Positions 28,162-37,857 of a stretch of 41,474 nt of DNA are shown piece by piece. Under the pieces are notes generated by a model. It worked only from the letters and a program-made list of their open reading frames with translations. It made no database searches and was not told where the DNA came from. The translations under genes were made by a program, and so were the position numbers. The stretch comes from Bradyrhizobium nivariense (lineage in GTDB: Bacteria; Pseudomonadota; Alphaproteobacteria; Rhizobiales; Xanthobacteraceae). The stretch's first letter is position 1. Each line of letters starts with the position of its first letter. The stretch covers positions 1 through 41,474 of the forward strand of contig NZ_JARVWW010000050.1 of assembly GCF_029846715.1 (NCBI RefSeq). The letters are read 5' to 3'.

Positions 28162-28713
28162 CGGGCGCTCGCACGGAGATGTTCACGGCGCAAACTGAGC
28201 CTGCCGCGTGACTGTCTTTGCGGTGATCTCACGGTGGTCCGCGTGCCGCTCTGCGGATCACGGTCCTCCTCTGCGATTTTGAGCAGTATCAGGGAGGGCC
28301 GGCGCCGAAGTTTGATGGCCGAGCATTGTCGCGACGCTCCACACGGTCCCGTGGTCGAACGGCGGGAGGGTCATCTTCGCACCTTGCAGTCACGCGAAAA
28401 CGGCAGAGCTCGCGCGGGGCGCATCCCTCGCGCGGGCTCCTGGATCGCGGCTGCCAAACAAACTAAGCGGCCGCCTTCTGATTTCAGGAATTCGCCAGCG
28501 AACTCGTCTATCACAAGTCAGCCTAATGAGATGTCTGTTATCTTGACTTGATACGAGCCTCTCGGTGCTCAACTACGCAAGTTAAAGGCATCCCCTTATC
28601 ATATTTCGGAGTGATCAGCCGATAAGGTCGATGTTACCTGGTGCAACCGGGCGACGTGGCAATGCATGACCAAGGCCCAGTCCATCACTGGCTCTGCTCG
28701 ATCAGCCGCGACT
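28162..28713. other. Intergenic region with a small inverted repeat
   Basis: No gene is recognised. CCTTATC (28594-28600) and GATAAGG (28621-28627) form a 7-bp inverted repeat just beyond the convergent ends of the transporter and fixA; it may be a weak terminator. Other frames lack motifs. Confidence 0.4.
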
Positions 28714-29580
28714 TCACCCGCCGCTAGCTTGCGCGGATGCCGTACCGCGCGCGAGCTGTGCGAGCTCCGCCTCGAGCGCAGGGTTGCGCTCGAAAATGGC
28801 ATTGATCAACGCTTGCGCCGGCTGCTCGGCCGCCTCCACCCACGTCGCCTTCTCCGCTCGCGCCGAGGGCGCGAAAACACGCTTGACGACGGTTGGCGAC
28901 CCCCTCAGACCGCATTTGGCCATGTCATCCACGCCGGCATTTTGGGCGCTCCATTTTATGATTGAGGCACGGGCGGCACGCAAGGCATCAATCATTGCAC
29001 CACGGCGAATTTGATTGGTTGCCTCTAACATGCTGACGAGACACGGCAGCTTAGAACGCAGCACCTGGACTCCTCCTTCGCAGCGCCGTTCCGCCTCGAT
29101 CGTGCGTATCTTGAAGTCTAACGCCTTGATTGTAGAAACATAAGTTAGCTGCTGGACCCCCAGCCTTTTTGCAATGCCGGGGCCCACCTGTGCCGTGTCG
29201 CCGTCAATCGTCTGCTTGCCAGTAAATATGACGTCCGGTGGGCCATATTCCCTCCCAATACTGCGAATCGCGGAGGCCAGCGCGTAACTCGTCGCCAGCG
29301 TATCGGAGCCCGCGAAACTACGATCAGTGAGCAGGACAGCACGATCGGCTCCAAATGTCAGTGCCTTTCGAAGAGATTCTTCGGCCGACGGCGGCCCCAT
29401 TGTGAGGACAGTGATTTCGCCGCCGAACTTATCTCGCAGCTCGAGCGCAGCTTCCAGTGCGAAGAGATCGTATGGGTTGATGATTGTCGGCACGCCCTGA
29501 CGCATGATCGTATTCGTGACAGGATGCACGCGGATTTGCGCGGAGTCGGGGACCTGTTTGATGCAGACGATGCTGTGCAT
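28714..29580 (-). CDS. fixA: FixA, electron transfer flavoprotein beta subunit
   Basis: FixA is one of two ETF-like subunits of the FixABCX complex, which bifurcates electrons from NADH to provide low-potential reductant for nitrogenase. This 288-residue protein begins MHSIVCIKQVPDS and shows NPYDLFALEAAL, TMGPPSAEESLRKAL and TGKQTIDGDTAQVGPG, typical of ETF-beta proteins. ATG 29580 has AGGAG at good spacing. It follows nifA on the same strand but has its own -24/-12 promoter at 29619-29634. fixB does not follow; the next gene, the transporter, faces it. This fits Bradyrhizobium, where fixA is separate from fixBCX. The C-terminal SAQASGG tail is slightly longer than usual. Confidence 0.95.
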   Translation of the reverse strand: MHSIVCIKQVPDSAQIRVHPVTNTIMRQGVPTIINPYDLFALEAALELRDKFGGEITVLTMGPPSAEESLRKALTFGADRAVLLTDRSFAGSDTLATSYALASAIRSIGREYGPPDVIFTGKQTIDGDTAQVGPGIAKRLGVQQLTYVSTIKALDFKIRTIEAERRCEGGVQVLRSKLPCLVSMLEATNQIRRGAMIDALRAARASIIKWSAQNAGVDDMAKCGLRGSPTVVKRVFAPSARAEKATWVEAAEQPAQALINAIFERNPALEAELAQLARGTASAQASGG

Positions 29581-29618
29581 ATGCTTCTCCTAAGATGTTG
29601 AGCAGGCTGCCCATGACC

Positions 29619-29634
29619 AGCAAGTGTCATACCA
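29619..29634 (-). promoter_or_regulatory. Sigma-54 (-24/-12) promoter of fixA
   Basis: On the minus strand this reads TGGTATGACACTTGCT, matching the consensus TGGCACG-N4-TTGCW at nine of its eleven strictly defined positions plus W, with the invariant GG-N10-GC spacing. It lies 39 bases before the fixA start codon, so transcription should begin near 29608. No clear NifA upstream site (TGT-N10-ACA) was found in the following 150 bases, but NifA dependence is expected from context. Confidence 0.75.
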
Positions 29635-29958
29635 TCCCAGGCAGTTAGCCGATGAGGAACGAATGCAATGACGGACGACCGAGGATGAAACGATTCTGGC
29701 GACCGCGACCGGTTACGCAAAGCGGACTTCTCCCGGTAATCTGCGTCACGGCAGAAACGTTGCCGCCGCGACCTTGCATTGACTCGACACCTGGCCATCT
29801 CTCATAGGAATTCATTGCAAGCAGGCGATGACGAGATCGGCCGACGCGAAGAGGCGTTACGCTTTCCGACACGCTCCCCAAGCAAAGCCCACAAGCTTCG
29901 CATCCGCGTCTTGCACCGGAGCAAGTAGCCGTCTCTTGCAGACGCTCTTCTCACGCAG

Positions 29959-29992
<34 letters not shown>

Positions 29993-30009
29993 CCAGCCGC
30001 GATTCCTAT

Positions 30010-31833
30010 TCAGAAGCGCTTGATCTCGATGCCATGCCTTCTCAATGCATACCCAATCTGGCGCGGCGTCAGTCTAAGTAGGCGCGCCGCCTTGGCCTGT
30101 ACCCACCCGGACCTTTCCATGGCAGCGATAACGCGCTCGCGATCAGTGACCTTCGCCGCGCCTATTACAGGTCGGCCGGGGGGTTCAAGCGGGGTCAGTT
30201 CGCCACTGACCGGCTGAACATGTGCCACAGCTTGTGTTGGCGGCATGCTCAGCTTTGCGGGCAGTGAGATTGTCGGGCTCGGCTGTCGCCCCAATTCCTC
30301 TCGTCCGCACTTCCCTAGCTTGGCCGACAGGCATTCCCCTTGGCAGCACGCAAAATCGTCTCTTACGATCGACGATCCTTGCGCTAGGGTCGCGGTCCGC
30401 TGCACGCAGTTCTCGAGCTCGCGGACATTACCGGGAAATTCGCAATTCGCAAGCACGTCAATCGCACCTGGATCCAAGGTCAGAGCACGGCCGTTCTCTT
30501 TGTTAAAATTCTCCAAGAATCGAGCGGCGAGAAGCGGAATATCAGTACGTCTTTCGCGCAGGGGCGGCAGCAGCAGAGGAACCACGTTGATGCGATAATA
30601 CAGATCGGCGCGAAACTCGTTTCTTGCCACCGCCTCTTCAAGATTCTTATTCGTGGCTGCAATCACGCGGACGTCGACTTTGATCGTCTGATTGCCGCCC
30701 ACGCGCTCGAATTCCTGCTCCTGCAGCACGCGCAACAGTTTCGCCTGGAACGAGGCCGAAATCTCTCCAATTTCGTCCAAAAACAACGTTCCCTTGTCGG
30801 CGAGCTCGAAGCGGCCCTTGCGCGCGTTGAATGCGCTTGTAAACGCCCCCTTCTCATGACCGAACAATTCGGATTCCAGCACCGTCTCGGTGAGAGCTGC
30901 GCAATTGAGCTTGATAAACGGGCGCTTGACGCGCGCCGAACGCTCGTGAATAGCCTTCGCGACCAGCTCTTTGCCGGTACCCGATTCGCCACGCAGCAGA
31001 ACCGTGCTGTTTGATTTTGCGATCACCTCGACCTTCTCAAGTAAGGCGCATAGCGCAGGGCTGTCGCCTATGATTCCATCAACTTCAACCTTCTTACGCT
31101 CCCGCCTATGAGGCTTGAGCTCCGACAGCTGCTTCTGCTGCCGAAACTCCTCGTCCATAAGCCGCCCGCGATCGCGCGCTGAAACACGATGCAGCTTTGC
31201 CGTCTGGCCCAGCAAGCTAGCGACCATGGTCAGCAGGCCGAGGTCATCCTGAAGCTGCGCACGCGACCTATCATCCGCGATTCGGTCGACGCTCAGCGTG
31301 CCAACAACTTTGTCGTCGATGTCGATGGGAACGCCGATGAAGGCGACACGGGTCGTGCCGGCCGCATCTAGAATGCGGAGGTCCGAAGGAGTGAAGGCCG
31401 AATGCAGCGCTACATCCTCCACGATAAGCGGCCGCCGCGTCGTCAAGATCTGATCAATTGCTCCTCGCGGCAAGCGTAGCCCACTGCGCTCATCGTGCGC
31501 CTCGCTCCCGTCGCCGCCTACGAAGATCTCCGGCGTTCCGTCGTGATCGAGGAGACATACGATGCCGCGCCGCATCGGCAAAAGCGACCGCAGACACTCG
31601 ATGACGCTCGCCATCTTGGCTTCTAGCCGGCAGAGGGCGGTGAGGGTGTGCGCTATTTCATAGATCGCGTTTAGCGATATCTGTTGCGACGGCACAATAT
31701 AGTCGGAAGGGTCCGCCTCGGGGGTTGAGTTTGGATTTTCGCGTGGGGAAACGCCATCCAGCATAACGACTTCTCCGTTCCTTTCTTGATCCTCCCCATC
31801 AGCGCGATCGGATTTGTTGCAATTGCGTTGCAT
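30010..31833 (-). CDS. nifA: NifA, sigma-54-dependent activator of nitrogen fixation
   Basis: NifA activates nif and fix promoters under low oxygen. This 607-residue protein has an N-terminal GAF domain (about 50-215) and a central AAA+ domain from GIIGDSPALC with Walker A GESGTGKE and Walker B GTLFLDEIGEI. A Cys-rich linker carries ACCQGEC (C-x4-C), the oxygen-sensing feature of rhizobial NifA. A Fis-type helix-turn-helix closes the protein (VQAKAARLLRLTPRQIGYAL). The sigma-54 contact loop reads GAFTSA instead of the common GAFTGA. Two starts have good ribosome-binding sites: ATG 31833 (GAGG) and ATG 31764 (GGAG). The fixR pseudogene lies upstream and probably still carries the operon promoter region and leader. 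Confidence 0.96.
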   Translation of the reverse strand: MQRNCNKSDRADGEDQERNGEVVMLDGVSPRENPNSTPEADPSDYIVPSQQISLNAIYEIAHTLTALCRLEAKMASVIECLRSLLPMRRGIVCLLDHDGTPEIFVGGDGSEAHDERSGLRLPRGAIDQILTTRRPLIVEDVALHSAFTPSDLRILDAAGTTRVAFIGVPIDIDDKVVGTLSVDRIADDRSRAQLQDDLGLLTMVASLLGQTAKLHRVSARDRGRLMDEEFRQQKQLSELKPHRRERKKVEVDGIIGDSPALCALLEKVEVIAKSNSTVLLRGESGTGKELVAKAIHERSARVKRPFIKLNCAALTETVLESELFGHEKGAFTSAFNARKGRFELADKGTLFLDEIGEISASFQAKLLRVLQEQEFERVGGNQTIKVDVRVIAATNKNLEEAVARNEFRADLYYRINVVPLLLPPLRERRTDIPLLAARFLENFNKENGRALTLDPGAIDVLANCEFPGNVRELENCVQRTATLAQGSSIVRDDFACCQGECLSAKLGKCGREELGRQPSPTISLPAKLSMPPTQAVAHVQPVSGELTPLEPPGRPVIGAAKVTDRERVIAAMERSGWVQAKAARLLRLTPRQIGYALRRHGIEIKRF

Positions 31834-32013
31834 GCCAATCCTCGATCCGACATCCAGTCCTCCGGTCGGGCCGAGAGGTCACGCTCTTGGCACCGCCGGC
31901 AGCTCTTACAGAGATTCGATTTGCTGCTCTCTTTCCAGCTCGCCGCACCGATTCGCCCCCGCTAAATGGCTTCATTGCTTAAGTCCAGACCGACTCGGCA
32001 GGAGCGGCCTCGG

Positions 32014-32830
32014 TCACAAGCGTTGTCCGCCATTGATCGGTACTTCGGCGCCAGAAGTGGGATCTTTGGCACAAGATGCGCTTCGGTGTCAGGCGACAAT
32101 GTGTCCCTCTTGATTTCGCCGTGCGCGATGCCATGTAAAGTGTAATAGTGAGCCATTTCGCGCGTGAGACAAGCGAGTGCGGCTTTCGAAATTGCATATG
32201 CCGTGCCTGCAAAGCGATTGAGCTCACATTGACGATCGCGCCTGAAGCTCCTTTTAGTTCGTCGAATAGACCTTGAGCGAGCAGGATCGGCGCCACCAGA
32301 TTCAGGTGAACACCCTCATCCAGGTATCGACTGAGGTCGCCAGCGACGTCAGCGGGGTACCGTTTTGCGTCTTTCGTGAGTTTCCGGCGTTGTTTATCAG
32401 TCCGTGCAACCGTGCCCCGGCAAGGCGCTCCTTGAACGGCAAGCACCCGCCGCATGCTGCGATGCTCGCTCAGGTCGACGTTGATACAGCTGTCGCCGTC
32501 TGTGTCCCATGGGCAGCGCACCGCATCGAACGGTTGGCGCGCGCAAGAAATGACGCGCCAACCGGCCTCCGAAAGCAATTTTCCGGTGGCGCGACCTATA
32601 CCGCGCGATGCCCCCGTCAAGACCAGCGTCTTCCGCTCACGCAGCGAACGGGCCGCTCGATCGGCGTGAACTGGACGGCCAGGGTCCGTTTCCGACGATT
32701 GAGCTGGGATCGATTTGTCATCTGGTGGATCTAGACTCACGCGCGGCTCGCTCCCCCTCCCCTCGGCTGTGCACTTGGAGCAGGATACGGGCAAGAGCGA
32801 TGCAGGGCACAAGGGGCGCACTTTACGACC
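32014..32830 (-). pseudogene. fixR: fixR, broken short-chain dehydrogenase of the fixR-nifA operon
   Basis: FixR-like sequence appears in order but in several frames. RKTLVLTGASRGIGRATGK (nucleotide-binding) and GWRVISCARQPFD are in one frame. HLNLVAPILLAQGLFDEL and IVNVSS follow in the same frame after a damaged stretch. Then, in another frame, FAGTAYAISKAALACLTRE carries the Y-x3-K catalytic pair. MAHYYTLHG then joins directly to GEIKRDTLSPDTEA, with the expected VNAIAP segment lost. The terminal GAEVPINGGQRL is in yet another frame and ends at TGA 32016-32014. The middle catalytic region (NNAG) is scrambled. It cannot give a functional protein. nifA begins about 180 bases downstream. In Bradyrhizobium, fixR is known to be dispensable while its promoter drives nifA. 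Confidence 0.88.
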
Positions 32831-33686
32831 CAAATGGCAGGTTCCGAACAGCTCGTGGTTGCTTTTCGACAGCAGCAACGCCGCAGAAACTTGTGTCGTC
32901 TAGCTGCCGGACGCGCCGCCCAATGCGTGCGCTACGTCTCGGAGCCGAGAGACTTGGTCCGAGGCAAGATGGCTGCGCCTCACGCCGCGGGTGGTACCGA
33001 CCGGCCGCCGGCCGCGCTGTTCATCATGCCTGGGTCCGATAGAACTCTGCGAGCGGCTCATGAATGACGCGGTCATCAAGCAAACGAGCTGACCGCAAAA
33101 GGATTGCCCAGCAAAAGCGAACCATTTACTCGACGCGCCGCCTCCTTGCTGCTGAGACATTCTAACGTGACTGTCTGCTCCGTCAGATTTCCTTGGCGGC
33201 CCGACCCTCCATGGCCTGCTCTTCACCGTCCGGCCAGCGATGGCGATTTAGGCCAGATGATGACACGACCATGGCCTTTCCGCGCGCCCCGACTGACACA
33301 TGACGGCCCGAAGCATTGCGAGGCAAAGCCGCCGGCGCTCGCCGGCATTGGCCTACGTTTCGCAGGCGTCCGCCCCGCCACCCGCACCGGATCCGTGATA
33401 GTGCGCCGGTCACCTGATAAAATCGATTCGTGACCTATTGCCGACCTGCTGCTCGCCATCGTTCCGGCGCTTAAAATCGAGCCTGGCGACAGGTCAATGC
33501 CGATAATGTCCCTCTTGAGCAGGGCGACGCCGGCACTCTCCATCGCCACGCCGGTACCGTCGCCTGTGGAGGGAAGTCGCCGTCCACCGCTTCTGTGAGC
33601 GCGAAACTCGATATTGTCCGAGACCATCAGTATGCGGCTGATGATCTGGCTGACCATTGCTCAGGCTCGACACGATTTGTGGCACG
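32831..33686. other. Region between nodZ and fixR, no convincing gene
   Basis: About 850 bases. It should contain the promoter of the fixR-nifA operon, but I could not find a canonical -24/-12 element; the closest, at 33110-33124 (minus), has one base too few between GG and GC. The minus-strand frame 33223-33657 (144 codons, GIDLSPGSILSAG) follows nodZ but has no recognised family. Confidence 0.45.
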
Positions 33687-34661
33687 TCATGAAGCGGCGA
33701 AATGCTCGTATGGGTTATCGATCATCGTCAAATGCTCCGGATTGCTCAGATCAAACTCAATAATGCGTGGCACGAGCAGACGGGCATAGCGCGTGAAGGC
33801 GCTGGTTGGGGGAAAGCGGATCACGGTAGCGCATCGCGCAAGAAGATACATGTCGACGAGAGCGGAAGCTCCACCTTCAATTCCCATTCCCGCACTATGC
33901 AACGGCCCTGCCCGATCGGCCTGGAAACGTTTTGGTACGGCGAAGACATCGGGAAACACACGCGATACGTGATTGAGCACCTGTGCACTATCCGTGCACA
34001 GGAAGACCTTTACCGGCTTTGGATAAGGCAACGCCTTGGCTTCACGGATTGCCATGCCCACCTGACGAAGCGCGAGTTCTGAATCAGCCCAGTACGGCGC
34101 ATGCCCCATGATATCTTCGCCATTGCCGTGCCGAACATGAACGCCGATGACGCTATGACCGCTAAAGTGGTCCTCATACAGAGCCTCGATCCGCCCCTGA
34201 ATCTCGGATCTGAGTTTGATGTTGCGAAAAATCAGTCGTTCGGCTTCCTCGCCACAACGCCACATCAGGCAAGCGTCACAGATAATGGTGTTGGCTTCGT
34301 TATCTTCTCGTGCCTGGAACAGGTTGGTCAGTTCGTCACGTTCTCGGAAGATCTGCTCGTCCGGACGATTGATGCAGTCGATTGATGGCCTATTCCACCA
34401 CCGCGGGAAGAACGGTCCGGGGAACGAGAGCTGGTTGACCCGATCGTCGCAAATCACCGGCACGCCAGCGATCTCCTCAACCGGCTCGAAGAACACCGGA
34501 AAGGCGTTGCTGAACGGTTGGTCGACATAGCACGAACCGCGCCAATCGATGACGAGCGTCCGCCCGGTCCGCTGCGCGTACGACCAGGCTGACGCCAGCG
34601 ACCAGAGGCAATCACCAAAGCCAGTACGCCTCCGAGAAATAACAAAGCGTTCGTTCGTCAA
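33687..34661 (-). CDS. nodZ: NodZ, Nod-factor alpha-1,6-fucosyltransferase
   Basis: NodZ transfers L-fucose from GDP-fucose to carbon 6 of the reducing-end glucosamine of the Nod factor. This 324-residue protein, the usual length, shows the GT23 features GFGDCLWSLASAW near the N-terminus, the GDP-fucose-binding GVHVRHGNGED with the essential Arg, FLCTDSAQV, and PPTSAFTRYAR. It starts at TTG 34661 with AAGGG nine bases before. It is the last gene of the nod operon, 147 bases after nolO. Its donor is made by the NoeL and NolK enzymes encoded at 21.8-23.9 kb. The identification is firm because the sequence closely follows the Bradyrhizobium protein. Confidence 0.96.
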   Translation of the reverse strand: MTNERFVISRRRTGFGDCLWSLASAWSYAQRTGRTLVIDWRGSCYVDQPFSNAFPVFFEPVEEIAGVPVICDDRVNQLSFPGPFFPRWWNRPSIDCINRPDEQIFRERDELTNLFQAREDNEANTIICDACLMWRCGEEAERLIFRNIKLRSEIQGRIEALYEDHFSGHSVIGVHVRHGNGEDIMGHAPYWADSELALRQVGMAIREAKALPYPKPVKVFLCTDSAQVLNHVSRVFPDVFAVPKRFQADRAGPLHSAGMGIEGGASALVDMYLLARCATVIRFPPTSAFTRYARLLVPRIIEFDLSNPEHLTMIDNPYEHFAAS

Positions 34662-34808
34662 GTTGTGACACCCTTCTCGTTGCGCAAGATCACTTTATGT
34701 GCCGCATCTACTCATCTGGGATTCTGATCGACGCCAATGGACGGCTGGTCACCCAGACGCAAGGCGATCAACTCGCACGCCGACCTCGCTGGCATCGCGA
34801 TCGGCAGA

Positions 34809-36872
34809 TCATGCAAGGCGCGCCCACCGAGCGTATTTCTCACCTTTTAACGAACGTGTAGTGTGTGAAGGATGCAGCCGAATACGGCGCTGATCCCAGA
34901 GCCAGCGCAGCTCGTTCACGAGAGCCTCCCGTTTGGTCCTGTCAGAGGTGACGCCGTCGAGAAGATCGCCAACAACAGCTTCCTTTTCAGTTTGCATCAG
35001 CATTTCGAATAGATCATGCGAAACGCGCACGCCATCACGGTTGGAGTGACCTATGCGAACCTCACAGACTGTCTCCTGGCGTTCTCGACCCGCATGAGCG
35101 CGAACGCGGTAAAGAGATACATGGGGCGGCAGTGACACAGTGAGCGCAGTCCAGTTTTCGAGCGTTGCTGCCCGCTTCTTGACGAGGAATGACCCGACGA
35201 CAAGGCCATCCAGCTCGGTCGACAAAAACGCCGTAATCGCATCGGCAACGGAATCGACGATCGGTTCGGCATTGTTGTTGAAGGACGTATTAAGCAGAAT
35301 TGGGACGCCGGTCCGGCTCTTGAACGCATTGATGAGTTCCCAATAGGCGGCATTGGTCGTGCGGGAAACCGTTTGCAGCCGAGCCGTACCATCGACATGG
35401 GTGATCGCCCCCAGCAATGGACGCATGGATTCTCGCACGCGAACGACGAAGTTCATGAAGGGGTACTCTGCGCGACCATCCGGCAACTCGAAGAAGGCGC
35501 CCGCATCCTCCTCCAGAACTGACGGCGCAAATGGTCGATAGCTTTCGCGCTTCTTGACCATCGCGTTGATCCGCTCCTTGTTTGCGGCCGGCCTCGGGTC
35601 CGCCAGAATGCTGCGATTGCCGAGCGCGCGCGGGCCGAACTCGGACCGGCCCTGTATCCACCCGATCACGGCGCCATCCGCGATCCACTCGGCCGCTCTG
35701 GCTGAAACGTCAGCGGCCCGTTCAATCTCCAGGTGTCCGGCCCATCCCTTCAGTTCCTGTTCAATGCTATCGTCGCTGCCGACATCCGGCCCCCAATAAA
35801 CCGCCTGGAGTCGCGCCCGGGGCGCCGGCTGCCCGGCCTCGTTCGACACCATCAGTGCCGCGCCCAATGCGCATCCGGCATCATGCGCAGCCGGCTGCAC
35901 GAAGATGTCTTCGAAGAGGCCTGAATACAGGAGCTTTCCGTTGAGAGTGCAGTTGTGGGCCACCCCGCCAGCCAGGCACAACCGTTTCATTCCGGTCGAC
36001 TCACGGTAATGCCGAAGAATGTGAAACACGATCCGCTCCAGCGCCTCCTGCAATGATGCGCTCACATCTCGATGCTGTTGCGTGAACGGCATGCCCTTCC
36101 GCCGGACCTCGATATTGCGCAGCAATGCCGGGCCGATCCGGTCGAGGTGAACGCGGTAGCCACCGTTTGCGGAGAGCTCGTAGAATTGGCCAAAGAGCTC
36201 GCGATAGCGTGCGGGATCTCCGTAAGGAGCCAGTCCCATCACCTTATACTCGTCAAACAAGCCGTAGCCGAGGTATCGGATCGTCTCCAGGTAGAACAGT
36301 CCGAGAGAGTTATTCTCTGGAAAGGTCATAAGCTCGGTCATTTCGGTGCCCGACCCGACCGCCAAGAGACCCGAGAGGAAGTCGCCACAACCGTCGATCG
36401 CGAGAACCAGGCTTTCTTCAAAACCCGACATCGCCAGAGCGCTCACGGCATGGGCCTGATGATGGCCCACGAATGACACCCGCGAGGGATCAATTTCGGT
36501 GCCGAACTCCGCCGCTAAAAGGTGCCGCAACAGCAGATTGGCATCTGTGGGAATTGAAGTTTCCGGCTGTGATATCAAGAGCCGTTCAAGCATCGCGTTG
36601 CAATAGGCTTCACTGGCGTAGAACGCAATACGATCGACGTCGCGAAGCTCCACGCCCGCGGCTGCAAGACAGTATTCGATCGCACTGCTCGGGAGCTTGT
36701 TTGAGTGTTTGATCCGATTGAGGCGCTCCTCTTCGACGGCGGCGATCACGCGCCCGTCTTTGACAAGTACCGCAGCGCCGTCGTGCAGAAACGTGTTCGG
36801 TAGCTCAAGCGGGTTTTCATAGACCCTGTCGAGCCCACCACTCAGTCCTAGACACAACATCTTGTTCTCCAT
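34809..36872 (-). CDS. nolO: NolO, Nod-factor carbamoyltransferase
   Basis: NolO carbamoylates the non-reducing sugar of Nod factors (O-3 or O-4 in other rhizobia). This 687-residue enzyme of the NodU/CmcH family has the N-terminal ASKHA-type domain (HDGAAVLVKDGRVIAAVEEERLNRIKH region, metal-site FVGHHQAHAVSA, AIDGCGD, LAGGVAHNC) and the C-terminal Sua5-like part with EFGPRALGNRSILADPR. It is about 115 residues longer than NodU, as expected of NolO. In some annotations of Bradyrhizobium the region is split into nolN and nolO; here one frame covers both. The 193-base gap from nodJ holds no clear nolM gene. ATG 36872 and ATG 36860 are both possible starts. Confidence 0.92.
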   Translation of the reverse strand: MENKMLCLGLSGGLDRVYENPLELPNTFLHDGAAVLVKDGRVIAAVEEERLNRIKHSNKLPSSAIEYCLAAAGVELRDVDRIAFYASEAYCNAMLERLLISQPETSIPTDANLLLRHLLAAEFGTEIDPSRVSFVGHHQAHAVSALAMSGFEESLVLAIDGCGDFLSGLLAVGSGTEMTELMTFPENNSLGLFYLETIRYLGYGLFDEYKVMGLAPYGDPARYRELFGQFYELSANGGYRVHLDRIGPALLRNIEVRRKGMPFTQQHRDVSASLQEALERIVFHILRHYRESTGMKRLCLAGGVAHNCTLNGKLLYSGLFEDIFVQPAAHDAGCALGAALMVSNEAGQPAPRARLQAVYWGPDVGSDDSIEQELKGWAGHLEIERAADVSARAAEWIADGAVIGWIQGRSEFGPRALGNRSILADPRPAANKERINAMVKKRESYRPFAPSVLEEDAGAFFELPDGRAEYPFMNFVVRVRESMRPLLGAITHVDGTARLQTVSRTTNAAYWELINAFKSRTGVPILLNTSFNNNAEPIVDSVADAITAFLSTELDGLVVGSFLVKKRAATLENWTALTVSLPPHVSLYRVRAHAGRERQETVCEVRIGHSNRDGVRVSHDLFEMLMQTEKEAVVGDLLDGVTSDRTKREALVNELRWLWDQRRIRLHPSHTTRSLKGEKYARWARLA

Positions 36873-37065
36873 ACTTCCTGAGAGGCCTTCCGGCCTATTA
36901 CTTATCGCTTGCTTTGCGAGTAGGCCGGACCTCGCCGCGGATAGACTTGCGCATCACCAGCGCAACGACGCGCAGGAAACGCGTGGCACGCAACCGAAAC
37001 CTTTCGTTGCGTCCGACATCTGCTGTCGCGCACGCGGTGCTTCGCTTTTGGTCTCGTCGTGCCCA

Positions 37066-37854
37066 TCACCGCATCAGGCGCCGCTGAAGCAGCACGGCCG
37101 CGACGACAAATGGAACTGCCGCGTAAAGACACAGTGCGCCCATATGCATGCCGACGCTGTCGACCGACCGACCGAGCATTGCTGGACGAATGAGATCGAC
37201 CGCATGCGTCAGCGGCAGGAAGGCCGCTATGCGTTGAAATGAACCTGGCAACTGGCTCACTGGGAAGATCGTTCCGCTCAAATACATCATGGGCGTGAGA
37301 ATGAGTGATTGGTAGAAGATGAAATAGTCATGGCTCGGTGCAAGTGCTGCAACGACCATTGCGAGGCTCGCGAAAGTGAGACCAGTCAGTGCGATGGCTG
37401 GTAACGCATAGGGAATGGATGACCACTCCGCATAACCGAGTGTTACGGCAACAATCGTGATCGCCGTCCCGGCCAGCAAGGCCTTGCTCGCTGCCCATGC
37501 CAGTTCACCGAGAACAATGTCGCCGAGCGTAAGCGGTGTACAGAGCACTGCCTCCCACATGCAGTTCGTCTGCATGCGAGCGTAAGCTGCATAGATCGTT
37601 TCAAAGGTTGCGGCGACCATTGCGCTTATGGCGATCATGCCAGCCGCAAGGAATGAGATGTATGAGGTCCCGTCGACGCCACCTATGATCATTCCAAGGC
37701 CAAAACCAAGACCGAACAGAGAGCTCATCGGCTCGGCCAGATTGCCAAGAATCGACGCCAAGGCTACTTTCCGCCAAACCAGAAAATTTCTGCGCCATAT
37801 GGCGATCCAGTTCCATGGATTGGCAGGGAGTGCAGGCGCAAAACGTTGCCGCAT
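37066..37854 (-). CDS. nodJ: NodJ, ABC-2 permease of the Nod-factor exporter
   Basis: NodJ is the inner-membrane channel of the NodIJ ABC exporter for lipochitooligosaccharides. This 262-residue ABC-2 protein has about six transmembrane helices and the family motifs EPMSSLFGLGFGLG, MIAISAMVAATFETIYAAYAR and LILTPMMYLSGTIFPVSQLP. The start ATG 37854 follows the nodI stop by three bases, so the genes are translationally coupled. It matches the usual NodJ length. Confidence 0.95.
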   Translation of the reverse strand: MRQRFAPALPANPWNWIAIWRRNFLVWRKVALASILGNLAEPMSSLFGLGFGLGMIIGGVDGTSYISFLAAGMIAISAMVAATFETIYAAYARMQTNCMWEAVLCTPLTLGDIVLGELAWAASKALLAGTAITIVAVTLGYAEWSSIPYALPAIALTGLTFASLAMVVAALAPSHDYFIFYQSLILTPMMYLSGTIFPVSQLPGSFQRIAAFLPLTHAVDLIRPAMLGRSVDSVGMHMGALCLYAAVPFVVAAVLLQRRLMR

Positions 37855-37857
37855 CGT

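Noticed and set aside
33110..33124. Minus-strand TGGTTCGCTTTTGCT as fixR-nifA promoter
   Set aside because: One base too short between the -24 and -12 elements, and about 280 bases from the fixR remnant; not canonical.
36873..37065. nolM between nodJ and nolO
   Set aside because: The gap is only 193 bases and no conserved protein could be read in it.
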